Below the pieces are notes generated by a model. That model was not told the DNA's origin, searched no databases, and saw only the letters and a list, made by a program, of their open reading frames with translations. A DNA stretch of 64,000 nt from an uncultured Eubacteriales bacterium (GTDB taxonomy: Bacteria > Bacillota > Clostridia > Lachnospirales > Lachnospiraceae), in the NCBI GenBank assembly GCA_900319795.1, contig ONPU01000016.1:1-64000 (forward strand). The letters are read 5' to 3'. A program made the translations under genes and the position numbers. This document shows, one piece after another, positions 57,424 through 64,000 of the stretch. How positions within the stretch are numbered: position 1 is the first letter of the stretch; each line of letters opens with the position of its first letter.

Positions 57424-58134
57424 ATGAACCTGATACGCATGAAAAACAGAATTGTCAAATGGTTTCAAAATGAGCGCAGAAAAACCGCCGCCATGACTCC
57501 GCGCGCCAAGGCGGCGTATGTCTGGGAGTACTATAAAGTCCCGATCGTCGCGTTTGTGAGCCTGGTCCTTGTTTCGATTTATCTTGCTTCGCATTTTGTA
57601 ACGGCGGTTCGCGATCACTGGGTGTATATCATGTTCGCGGATACCCGCGCGGAGGCCGGGAACGGGTCGGAGCTCTGGAAGGGTTACGTGGAGCTGACCG
57701 GCTTTGACCTTTCGGAGAAAGCCGTGGATTTCAACTCCGAAGCCTGGTTTGACTACGCGAAGGACGAGGGGCGCGGGAACCGCTATTTTGCGCTGTTCTG
57801 CGGTCTTACGGACGAAGGCGTTCTGGACGCCGTGACGATGGAGGCGGATTCGCTGGAAGGCGTCGGGCGGAGCGGAAGGCTGATGGACCTGCGCGACGAG
57901 CGCTGCCGGAAGATCTACGAACGATACAAGGACCGGCTGATCTATTCCGTTCCATACAACACCGAATACAGCACGGACCCGGTCCCGATCGGGATTGACA
58001 TCTCGGACAGCGCCCTCGTCACGAAATACCACCTGTACGAGGAAAGCTGCGCGATCGGAATCGGCGCGCAAAGCACCCACATCGAGGCGGTGGAGCAGTT
58101 CCTGGAGTACGTGATGTGCACCACGGGTGCCTGA
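57424..58134 (+). CDS. Single-pass membrane protein of unknown function, 236 aa
   Basis: The product has a basic N-terminus, YVWEYYKVPIVAFVSLVLVS as the membrane entry and segment (about residues 38-60), then an extracellular alpha/beta-like domain with FNSEAWFDYAKDEGRGNRYF and YKDRLIYSVPYNTEYSTDPV. I recognise the YxxxYYKVPI pattern as recurrent beside sugar ABC operons in Firmicutes; function unknown. The gene at 61769 appears related. The last residues (CTTGA) and the stop lie in repeat B4. ATG 57439 is an alternative start; neither has a good ribosome binding site. Confidence 0.65.
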   Translation: MNLIRMKNRIVKWFQNERRKTAAMTPRAKAAYVWEYYKVPIVAFVSLVLVSIYLASHFVTAVRDHWVYIMFADTRAEAGNGSELWKGYVELTGFDLSEKAVDFNSEAWFDYAKDEGRGNRYFALFCGLTDEGVLDAVTMEADSLEGVGRSGRLMDLRDERCRKIYERYKDRLIYSVPYNTEYSTDPVPIGIDISDSALVTKYHLYEESCAIGIGAQSTHIEAVEQFLEYVMCTTGA

Positions 58135-58216
58135 CCCCCGTGGTACGTTTTGCACCAGAGGTGCCTGACCCCCGTGGTACGTTTTGCACCAGAGGTGCCT
58201 GGCACCGGTGGTGCAC
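58118..58216. repeat. Family B tandem repeat array, three units of 34 bp (locus B4)
   Basis: Units start at 58118, 58152 and 58186: GCACCACGGGTGCCTGACCC, GCACCAGAGGTGCCTGACCC and GCACCAGAGGTGCCTGGCAC, with CCGTGGTACGTTTT completing the first two. The TGA in the first unit (58132-58134) is the stop codon of the upstream gene. The third unit ends 13 bases before the next start codon. Confidence 0.9.
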
Positions 58217-58229
58217 TCGGAGGATTACG

Positions 58230-58979
58230 ATGAACGAAATCATAAGCAGCTTCATAAGCAACGACAGCCGTTTCGGGCAGCTGATGACGCGCTGCGGCGT
58301 AATCATCGGGGCGAACCTGATGTTCGTCCTTTTCAGTATGCCGGTGTTTACGATCGGAGCGTCTTACACCGCGCTGCATTTCGTGATGCTGAAAGCCTTA
58401 AGGGGAGACGGCCAGGTCAATCCGTTCAAGCTGTTCTGGCAGGGCTTTAAGTCGAATTTCCGTCAGGCGACGCTGGCATTTTTGGCGGCAGTCGCGTTTT
58501 TCACTTTTCTCTACGCGGATTTCCGCCTGATTAAAGCTTCCGGAAGTACTTTGGAAATGCTTCGCTATCCGCTGATCGCCTTAGGCGTGATTGCCGCCGC
58601 GCTGATGCTCTACCTGGTGCCGACCATGGCTGCTTTTGAGGATACGATTCCTCATCTGCTCCGGAACGCGCTCTATTTTGCGGCAAAGAAAATATGGAAA
58701 GTTCCGGTTATTCTGTTCTTCAACATTTTTCCGCTGTACCTGACCTACACGGATCCCCAGATGATGCCGCTTTACGCATTTATCTGGACGTTCTTCGGCT
58801 TCGGTGCGGTGGCCATGCTGAACTCCTCACTGCTTCTTCCGGAGATGCGGCCGTTTCTGCCGCGGGTGGACGCTTTCGGGAATTTCCTTTCGGATGAGGA
58901 CGAAGAAGAGGGGACGAGTGAGATGAAGGAGCCTTCTCCCGAGCAGATCCTGAGCGAAATGGAGAAGCTGGGGATGTGA
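58230..58979 (+). CDS. YesL-type (DUF624) membrane protein
   Basis: ATG 58230 follows CGGAGGATT; the longer GTG frame only translates repeat B4. The 249-residue protein has five or six membrane segments (GVIIGANLMFVLFSMPVFTI; LEMLRYPLIALGVIAAALML) and the family's N-terminal pattern (LMTRCGVIIGANLMFVLFS). DUF624 proteins occur beside sugar ABC operons in Firmicutes; role unclear, possibly accessory to transport. Its TGA is followed directly by TAAGAC of repeat A13. Confidence 0.85.
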   Translation: MNEIISSFISNDSRFGQLMTRCGVIIGANLMFVLFSMPVFTIGASYTALHFVMLKALRGDGQVNPFKLFWQGFKSNFRQATLAFLAAVAFFTFLYADFRLIKASGSTLEMLRYPLIALGVIAAALMLYLVPTMAAFEDTIPHLLRNALYFAAKKIWKVPVILFFNIFPLYLTYTDPQMMPLYAFIWTFFGFGAVAMLNSSLLLPEMRPFLPRVDAFGNFLSDEDEEEGTSEMKEPSPEQILSEMEKLGM

Positions 58980-59042
58980 TAAGACAGTGGGGACTGTCCC
59001 CACTGTCTTATAAGACACCGGGGACAGTCCCCACTGTCTTAT
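58980..59042. repeat. Family A repeat pair (locus A13)
   Basis: TAAGACAGTGGGGACTGTCC, CCACTGTCTTATAAGACACC, GGGGACAGTCCCCACTGTCT. Two full palindromes in a row. Its right end touches a TATAAT at 59045. Confidence 0.87.
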
Positions 59043-59044
59043 GA

Positions 59045-59050
59045 TATAAT
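59045..59050 (+). promoter_or_regulatory. -10 element of the alpha-galactosidase gene next to repeat A13
   Basis: A perfect TATAAT three bases after the repeat. GGGACA (59021-59026), in the repeat arm, is an 18-base-spaced -35-like hexamer (four of six matches to TTGACA). It would let the GH36 gene be expressed apart from the operon. Confidence 0.5.
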
Positions 59051-59080
59051 AGTTGATATTTTTTCAGGAGGATCTCTGCC

Positions 59081-61288
59081 ATGCCTATTTGCATAGACGA
59101 GAAGCAAAAACTGTTTACACTTCACACCCTTCATACCACCTACCAGATGGCGGCTGACAAGTACAATCTGCTTCGCCATCTCTATTACGGCCCGAAGGCT
59201 GAGGGCTGCGCATTCTATCTGCACGTGCCCGCTGACCGCGGCTACGCCATGCAGATTCCCGACGCGAAGAATGACCGGCTCTACTCGCCGGACGTCATTC
59301 CGCAGGAGTATCCGAGCCAGGGGAGTGCCGACATGAGGAGCCCCGCGTTTGCCATTATCAACGCCGACGGCAGCTGCGTTTCGGACCTCCGGTACAAGAG
59401 CTGTCGCGTTCTGGATGGGAAATATACCCTCCCGCGCATGCCGCACGTCCACATTTCCGATGAGGAAATGAACAATCTTCCTGAAAATGAGCGCCCCGAG
59501 ACGCTCGCGATCACCCTTGAGGATCCGATTTCGCACGTCGAAGTGGAGCTTCTTTACGGAGTTTTCCCGGCGGAGGACGTCATTACCCGCGCGGCGGTGG
59601 TGAAAAATGTGGGAAATGAAACATTTACCATAAGAAAAGCACTCAGCGCGAACCTCGATTTTTCGTTCGGCCGCTTTGACGTGATCACCTTCTACGGCCG
59701 CCACGCGATGGAGAGGAACCTCCACAGGCTGGAGGTCGGGCACGGCATTTTCGAGATCGGCAGCCGCCGCGGCGCGTCATCGCACCAGTACAACCCGCTG
59801 ATGATTCTCGCGGACGAGACCGCGGACGAGATTTCGGGCAGCTGCTACGCGATGGAACTTGTCTGGAGCGGTGGCTTTACCGGCTGCCTCGAGAAGGATC
59901 AGTTCGACCAGACCAGATGGCAGATGGGGCATATGGACGGCCATTTCAGCTATCCGCTGAAGGCGGGCGAGACATTTACGGCGCCGGAAGTGATCCTTAC
60001 ATACAGTGAACATGGTTTCGAGCAGCTTTCGCTCAACCTGCACAATACGATCCGGAAACATGTCCTCACCGGCCCCTGGAAGGACCGCGTAAGGCCGCTG
60101 CTTCTGAACAGCTGGGAGGCGTGCTATTTCGATTTCGACGGGGACACGATCCGCTCGATCGCGCGCGAGGCGAAGGACCTCGGTTTTGAAATGATCGTCG
60201 TGGACGACGGCTGGTTCGGCAAGCGAGATGACGACACCACGAGCCTTGGCGACTGGTCCGTCAACGAGGAAAAGCTCGGCTGCACGCTGCCGCAGCTGAT
60301 CCGCGACATCCGCGCGATGGATATGAAATTCGGCATCTGGATCGAGCCGGAAATGATTTCCGAAGACAGCGAACTCTTCAAGGCGCATCCGGACTACGCG
60401 CTCAGCGTGCCGGGCCGCGCGCCGGTCATCGGGAGGAACCAGCTCGTGCTGGACTTTTCGAGGAAAGAGGTCGTGGACGCCATTTTCGATCAGTTTTGTG
60501 AAATATTTGCCGAAGAAGTTCCGGACTATATCAAATGGGACTTCAACAGAAGCCTTAGTGAATCATTTTCCAAAAATGCGGACGACCAGGGGCGTGTGTT
60601 CTACGATTTCATGCTCGGCACCTACGACCTGCTTTCGCGTTTCCGCGAAAAATGGCCGGACATCCTCATCGAGGGCTGCGCCGGCGGGGGCGGGCGTTTC
60701 GACGCCGGCATGCTGTACTACACGCCGCAGATCTGGTGCAGCGACAACACGGACGCCGTCGACAGGGTCCGCATCCAGTACGGCACTTCGTTCGGCTACC
60801 CGTCCTATTCCATGGGCGCGCACGTCTCCGTTTCGCCAAATGAGCAGAACGGGCGCGTGACGCCGCTCGCGACCCGCGCGGCGGTGGCGATGGCGGGGAC
60901 GTTCGGCTACGAGCTGGATCCGCGGAAAATGACCGACGAAGAGAAGGCGATGGTGCGCGAGCAGACAGACGCATACCGCAAATACGCGCCGCTGACGCTG
61001 TCCGGCGACTACCTGCGCCTGACGGACCCGTTCCGCGACCATGTCGGCGCATGGGAAATCTGCGCCGCCGACGGCAGCGAGGCGCTGGTCACAGCGGTCA
61101 CGCTCGAGATTCACGGCAACGCGCCGCAGAACTACATCCGCCTGCGCCGGCTTACGCCGGGCGCCGTCTACCGCGACGAAGAAAGCGGCCGGGAATACTC
61201 GGCTGACATGCTGATGTACGCCGGGCTGCCCGTGCCGCGGGAGATGTTCGAATACGCTTCACATGTGTGGCATTTCGTGAGAGTGTAA
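59081..61288 (+). CDS. Alpha-galactosidase, glycoside hydrolase family 36
   Basis: The 735-residue enzyme has the GH36 layout: N-terminal beta-sandwich, then a TIM barrel with MIVVDDGWFGKRDDDTTSLG, FGIWIEPEMISEDSELF, the nucleophile Asp in YIKWDFNRSLSE (about residue 485), EGCAGGGGRFDAGML and the acid/base Asp in WCSDNTDAVDRVRIQYGTS. No signal peptide, so it cleaves imported raffinose-type sugars inside the cell. AGGAGG lies eight or nine bases before the ATG. Its TAA is fused to repeat A14. It closes the alpha-galactoside operon. Confidence 0.95.
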   Translation: MPICIDEKQKLFTLHTLHTTYQMAADKYNLLRHLYYGPKAEGCAFYLHVPADRGYAMQIPDAKNDRLYSPDVIPQEYPSQGSADMRSPAFAIINADGSCVSDLRYKSCRVLDGKYTLPRMPHVHISDEEMNNLPENERPETLAITLEDPISHVEVELLYGVFPAEDVITRAAVVKNVGNETFTIRKALSANLDFSFGRFDVITFYGRHAMERNLHRLEVGHGIFEIGSRRGASSHQYNPLMILADETADEISGSCYAMELVWSGGFTGCLEKDQFDQTRWQMGHMDGHFSYPLKAGETFTAPEVILTYSEHGFEQLSLNLHNTIRKHVLTGPWKDRVRPLLLNSWEACYFDFDGDTIRSIAREAKDLGFEMIVVDDGWFGKRDDDTTSLGDWSVNEEKLGCTLPQLIRDIRAMDMKFGIWIEPEMISEDSELFKAHPDYALSVPGRAPVIGRNQLVLDFSRKEVVDAIFDQFCEIFAEEVPDYIKWDFNRSLSESFSKNADDQGRVFYDFMLGTYDLLSRFREKWPDILIEGCAGGGGRFDAGMLYYTPQIWCSDNTDAVDRVRIQYGTSFGYPSYSMGAHVSVSPNEQNGRVTPLATRAAVAMAGTFGYELDPRKMTDEEKAMVREQTDAYRKYAPLTLSGDYLRLTDPFRDHVGAWEICAADGSEALVTAVTLEIHGNAPQNYIRLRRLTPGAVYRDEESGREYSADMLMYAGLPVPREMFEYASHVWHFVRV

Positions 61289-61383
61289 GACAGTGGGGAC
61301 AGTCCCCGGTGTCTTACGCGAAAAGACGCCGAATTTTCGGCGTCTTTTTCGACAAGACACCAGGGACTGTCCCCACTGTCTTA
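61289..61383. repeat. Family A palindromic repeat, long form (locus A14)
   Basis: GACAGTGGGGACAGTCCCC arm after the GH36 TAA, centre AAAAGACGCCGAA/TTCGGCGTCTTTTT hairpin, ACAAGACACCAGGGACTGTC arm. The right end is fused to the TAA of the convergent XRE gene. Confidence 0.9.
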
Positions 61384-61719
61384 TTGTATCGAGAGTGCCT
61401 CGATATATCCGAGAAGCCGGTTCTTCTGAGCCGGCTTTAATTGACGGAATTCCTGTACGATTTCGTACTCGTCAGTGCCTTTTTCGACGACCAGGCGCTC
61501 CGGGAGCTCGTATTTTCCGCTTTCAGTGCCGCTGAGCAGTTCGTAGGGCGTGACGCCGAGTACGTCGCAGATGATCAGGATCTTGTCCGAAGAGGGGTTC
61601 AGCTTCTTGCTCTTCCAGTCGCTGATGGTGCTTTGCGGAATGCCGGTCCGTGAGGCGAACGTCTTCTGCGTCATGCCCTGCTCCGAAATGAGTTTAAAAA
61701 TTTTTTCACTGATCAGCAT
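61381..61719 (-). CDS. XRE-family HTH regulator, 112 aa
   Basis: The HTH is ISEQGMTQKTFASRTGIPQ with STISDWKSKKLNPSSDKILI, followed by CDVLGVTPYELLSG and a C-terminal tail with LKPAQKNRLLGYIEAL. The second ATG (61719) has better spacing to GGAGG than the first (61722). It is a stand-alone regulator; target unknown. Its TAA (CAA TAA GAC) is fused to repeat A14. Confidence 0.85.
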   Translation of the reverse strand: MLISEKIFKLISEQGMTQKTFASRTGIPQSTISDWKSKKLNPSSDKILIICDVLGVTPYELLSGTESGKYELPERLVVEKGTDEYEIVQEFRQLKPAQKNRLLGYIEALSIQ

Positions 61720-61743
61720 CATAAGACCTCCGAAAGAAAAAGA

Positions 61744-61762
61744 AGCGGGGCCGCGCCCCGCT
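61744..61762 (-). terminator. Terminator of the 61769 gene
   Basis: AGCGGGGC-GCG-GCCCCGCT followed on the minus strand by TCTTTTTCTTT. Confidence 0.85.
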
Positions 61763-61768
61763 GTCGGT

Positions 61769-62464
61769 TTAGTGCGTCGTCAATAAGTCAATCAATGCCG
61801 GCACATTTTCGGCTTTCAGGGCCCCGGCGGCGATTCCGATTACGAATTCCTCTTCGCCGTTGTACATGGCGTCGGCCCATTTTTCACTGTTTTTAAGGGA
61901 AATGCCGTACGGCAGCACCTCGCCTTTTCCGTAGTTTTCGTTCATTGTGGAAACACTGCCTTCCTTATTGTCGATCCCGGCAGCCTCGACGACGAGACCC
62001 TCGTCCGCAAGCGACTTCATTTCCTCATCCGAAAGATAATCCGTAAGCGGCTGGAAATAGCCGTACCCCGCAAACTCCTCGAACACTTTTTTCGGCGCCG
62101 CGATCGCGTCGATCTCCTGCGCCGTCGCCATGACGCCCAGGCGGGCCAGGTCGTTTGGATTGGTCGAGTTGTAATTGGTCTGGAACCGGATTTCGTCCAG
62201 TTCGTCATGCGCGTCCAGAACCGTTCGGAGCTCTTCCGTCAGCGCCGCGACGCCTTCCTCTTTTTCCACGTTGTCAAATACGGCCACGCGGAGCACCGGC
62301 ACAGGCTGCGGCCGGAGGTAGCTGTAAATCATGTAAATGACGACCGCCGCGATGCCAAGTCCCACAAGCACCTTCACGAGATAATAATCCCGGAAATAGC
62401 CCAGCTTTCCGGCGGCCCCCATTTCCTTCAAGTGTTCCTTATTGGATTCTGCAAATTCGTTCAT
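61769..62464 (-). CDS. Single-pass membrane protein, apparently related to the 57424 product
   Basis: The 231-residue protein has a soluble N-terminus (MNEFAESNKEHLKEMGAAGK), then YFRDYYLVKVLVGLGIAAVV and a membrane helix, followed by an extracellular alpha/beta domain (VLRVAVFDNVEKEEGVAALT; IDAIAAPKKVFEEFAGYGYF). Size, topology and the YxxxYYxVK pattern parallel the 57424 product, though sequence identity is low by eye. Function unknown. Terminator at 61744. Confidence 0.65.
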   Translation of the reverse strand: MNEFAESNKEHLKEMGAAGKLGYFRDYYLVKVLVGLGIAAVVIYMIYSYLRPQPVPVLRVAVFDNVEKEEGVAALTEELRTVLDAHDELDEIRFQTNYNSTNPNDLARLGVMATAQEIDAIAAPKKVFEEFAGYGYFQPLTDYLSDEEMKSLADEGLVVEAAGIDNKEGSVSTMNENYGKGEVLPYGISLKNSEKWADAMYNGEEEFVIGIAAGALKAENVPALIDLLTTH

Positions 62465-62506
62465 CAGTAGCTGTCCTTACTGCGTTATTTATTTTCAATC
62501 ATATAA

Positions 62507-62540
62507 AAGACCTGCCGCAGCAAAAGATACGGCAGGTCTT
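62507..62540 (-). terminator. Terminator of the L,D-transpeptidase gene
   Basis: AAGACCTGCCG (62507-62517) pairs with CGGCAGGTCTT (62530-62540), with TTTTATAT following on the minus strand. Confidence 0.88.
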
Positions 62541-62553
62541 ATGTGCGGAAAAA

Positions 62554-63327
62554 TCAGTTATAAATTACGACGCGGGTCCCTGTCGGGATGTTCTTGTAGA
62601 TCCATTTTGCATGGGAAAGGTACAGGCGGACGCATCCGTGCGAAACCGATACCCCCATCGAGCCGTCCACGATGTTCGTCATGGAGCCGGGCGAATAGAT
62701 CTGAGAGTGGAAGAGGTAATTGCTGTGGATTCTTGTGAAATACCAGCAGTAATTGCCGTGCTCCGTCTCGAAGGCCATCCCTTTGTCCTTCGTGGCGTAC
62801 ACGCCTCTCGGCGTTTCGGTGCCCGGCGCGCCGACGACGCAGGGGAACGTCTTGATCCGCTTCCAGACGCCTTTACTGTTCTTTTTGAAAATGTAAACCT
62901 TATGCTTCCCACGGTTCAGGAGAATCTTGTACTTCGTCGAGCTCTTGTAATTCATCGCTCTCTGGGCGATGGTCAGACTCTTCCTGGTAACTTTGAGGCG
63001 AACTTTCGCGCCGTATTTTCCGTCCTTCGTGAACACGCGGATGACGGTCTGGCCGGATTTCTTCGCCTTCACGATGCCCTTGGCGGAAACGGTCGCGACT
63101 TTGGTGTTGGAGGAGACATATTTCAGCTTCGTCCCTGAGTATTTCTTTTTGCCGACTTTCCCTTTGAGCTGGACCTTGGTCCCCTTTTTCAGATAATAGG
63201 GACGCGTGCCCGGCTTGGATTTCAGAGTCAGTACCACGCTGGCTGTTTTTGCCTGAGCGGGAACCGCTGCGAAAAGAGACATCATTACAAGTAAGCAAAT
63301 GAGGAAAAATCTGTTTTTGATCTTCAT
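62554..63327 (-). CDS. Secreted L,D-transpeptidase with Ig-like domain
   Basis: The signal peptide is FFLICLLVMMSLFAAVPAQA, after a basic start. Residues 30-115 form a Big_2-like module (KLKYVSSNTKVATVSAKGIV; KAKKSGQTVIRVFTKDGKYG). Residues 125-257 are a YkuD domain: KYKILLNRGKHKVYIFKKN, CVVGAPGTETPRGVYATKD, FHSQIYSPGSM and the catalytic HGCVRLY in GVSVSHGCVRLYLSHA. It should form 3-3 cross-links or anchor proteins in peptidoglycan. GGGAGGTG precedes the ATG. Confidence 0.93.
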   Translation of the reverse strand: MKIKNRFFLICLLVMMSLFAAVPAQAKTASVVLTLKSKPGTRPYYLKKGTKVQLKGKVGKKKYSGTKLKYVSSNTKVATVSAKGIVKAKKSGQTVIRVFTKDGKYGAKVRLKVTRKSLTIAQRAMNYKSSTKYKILLNRGKHKVYIFKKNSKGVWKRIKTFPCVVGAPGTETPRGVYATKDKGMAFETEHGNYCWYFTRIHSNYLFHSQIYSPGSMTNIVDGSMGVSVSHGCVRLYLSHAKWIYKNIPTGTRVVIYN

Positions 63328-63474
63328 GGCCGCACCTCCCGGACTGTAGAGTAGTTACTACTAATGTAATGGTTTTTTAATAAAATTGCAATCGCATAAA
63401 CGAAAACGTTATATCCGGTTTTTCGCCATTGTATTCAAAAAAGTCAGAATATATAATGGAATTACGTGAAATTT

Positions 63475-63575
63475 GCACCAAAGGGGTCAGGCACCTGTGG
63501 TGCAAAATGCACCAGAGGTGCCTGACCCCTCTGGTGCACGATGTACCACAAGTGCCTGGCACCCCTGGTGCACCA
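63475..63575. repeat. Family B repeat cluster (locus B5)
   Basis: Three palindromic units: TGCACCAAAGGGGTCAGGCA...TGTGGTGCA, TGCACCAGAGGTGCCTGACC...TCTGGTGCA, and GTACCACAAGTGCCTGGCAC...CTGGTGCAC. It fills the gap between the L,D-transpeptidase promoter region and the PPK2 gene. A TAAAAT (63579-63584) follows it closely and may be a -10 element. Confidence 0.87.
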
Positions 63576-63601
63576 GGGTAAAATTCAGGAAGGATGAGAT
63601 T

Positions 63602-64000
63602 ATGCTGAAGGATTATGTGAAGCCGGTGAAACCGGAAAAGGAAGAGCTGAAAGCGGCGCTGAAGGAGCAGCAGGCCCGCCTCAACGCATATCAGATGAAA
63701 CTGAAGGAAGCGAAGCTTCCGGTAATGGTGATCTTCGAAGGCTGGGGCGCCGCCGGCAAAGGCAGCGTGCTCGGCGAAGTGATCGAGAATATCGATCCGC
63801 GTTTCTTCCAGGTGTCGACGAAAGACGCGCCGCCCACGGAAGAGGAGAAGAGAAAACCGTTCCTTTACCGCTATTTCGTGGACATCCCCGAAGCCGGGAA
63901 ATTCCAGTTCTTCGACGCGTGCTGGATGCGCGGCGTGACCAGCGGCGTCCTTTCGGGCGAACTGGACGAAAAGGGCTACGCGGAGCGGATCCGCGAGATC
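63602..64000 (+). CDS. PPK2-family polyphosphate kinase / phosphotransferase, 3' part cut by window edge
   Basis: The visible 133 residues start MLKDYVKPVKPEKEELKAAL, a helical lead, then LPVMVIFEGWGAAGKGSVLG with the PPK2 Walker A-like loop (GxxAAGKG), FFQVSTKDAPPTEEEKRKPF and YRYFVDIPEAGKFQFFDACW. This is the PPK2 family that transfers phosphate between polyphosphate and nucleotides. The Walker B and lid modules lie beyond the window. AGGAAGGATGAG precedes the ATG. Confidence 0.85.
   Translation, partial: MLKDYVKPVKPEKEELKAALKEQQARLNAYQMKLKEAKLPVMVIFEGWGAAGKGSVLGEVIENIDPRFFQVSTKDAPPTEEEKRKPFLYRYFVDIPEAGKFQFFDACWMRGVTSGVLSGELDEKGYAERIREI

Noticed and set aside
58118-58216. CRISPR-like array
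   Set aside because: The three 34-bp units follow each other without unique spacers, and there are no cas genes. It is a palindromic repeat array.
58116-58229. N-terminal extension of the YesL-type protein
   Set aside because: It translates the family B array. ATG 58230 has a proper GGAGG and starts the family sequence.
13587-61383. Family A repeats as MITEs with an active transposase here
   Set aside because: No RAYT (Y1 transposase) or other transposase is encoded in the window and no target duplications could be identified by eye; a source elsewhere is possible.
1-64000. tRNA, rRNA and riboswitch candidates
   Set aside because: Scanning by eye found no cloverleaf with CCA-end or GGTTCRANYCC signature, no rRNA sequence and no riboswitch core I could support.

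Overview
The window reads as chromosomal DNA of a Gram-positive anaerobe of the class Clostridia, most probably family Lachnospiraceae. The basis is strong AGGAGG-type ribosome binding sites, many genes whose protein style I recognise from gut and rumen Lachnospiraceae (DUF5714, DegV, YesL/DUF624, TIGR01440, a PucR regulator, a large Tet(M)-like GTPase carrying a NYN domain), ECF and ABC transporters, a SpoIIE-type phosphatase and double-glycine-leader peptides. No rRNA, tRNA, CRISPR array or intact transposase was seen. All functions are read from sequence; no database search was run.

Layout. 1-13.5 kb: more AT-rich by eye, many small unknown or accessory genes and relics (a DUF4143 ATPase remnant, a decayed copy of the DUF5714 gene beside sstT, an integrase N-terminus, a frameshifted surface protein), plus acylphosphatase, SstT, NUDIX, MsrA and macro-domain genes. 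This part has no intergenic palindromes of the kind that fill the rest. 12.7-23 kb: single-gene oxidoreductase, phosphoesterase, acetyltransferase, nuclease-like and YedK genes separated by palindromic repeats. 23-27.8 kb (minus): beta-mannosidase, YihS-like sugar isomerase and alpha/beta hydrolase, probably a mannoside operon. 27.9-37.8 kb: CPBP protease, HAD phosphatase and SpoIIE-like phosphatase in overlapping order, a bacteriocin-leader/SH3 peptide, threonine aldolase, a hybrid histidine kinase, DegV and a NagD-like HAD. 37.8-41.8 kb (minus): binding protein, fused permease and ATPase of a ferric-iron-type ABC importer. 41.9-44.9 kb (minus): Tet(M)-like GTPase fused to a NYN/Rae1-like nuclease domain, and an unlisted 54-residue protein gene. 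45-53.9 kb: PucR regulator, pgi, DUF362, a PdxR/MocR regulator divergent from an ECF S component, TIGR01440, and two divergent AraC paralogues. 54-61.3 kb: an alpha-galactoside utilisation operon (binding protein, two permeases, unknown membrane protein, YesL-type protein, GH36 alpha-galactosidase). 61.4-64 kb: XRE regulator, membrane protein, L,D-transpeptidase and the start of a PPK2-family kinase.

The most striking feature is two families of REP-like palindromes. Family A (arms GACAGTGGGGACAGTCCC and the reverse) occurs at 14 loci from 13.6 kb onward, and family B (arms GCACCAGAGGTGCCTGACCC) at about five. Family A usually begins exactly at a stop codon, its TAA being fused to GACAGTGGGG or GACACC. 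A long form carries a central GACGCCG...CGGCGTC hairpin that looks like an intrinsic terminator with compensatory changes. The family A unit has no stop codon in any of six frames, and copies are translated inside genes: in the linker of the PdxR-like regulator, as the C-terminal tail of the YihS-like isomerase, and as the tail of the Tet(M)-NYN protein, with family B in the linker of the same Tet(M)-NYN protein and in the tail of the PucR regulator. No RAYT transposase is present in the window, so the source of the repeats lies elsewhere.
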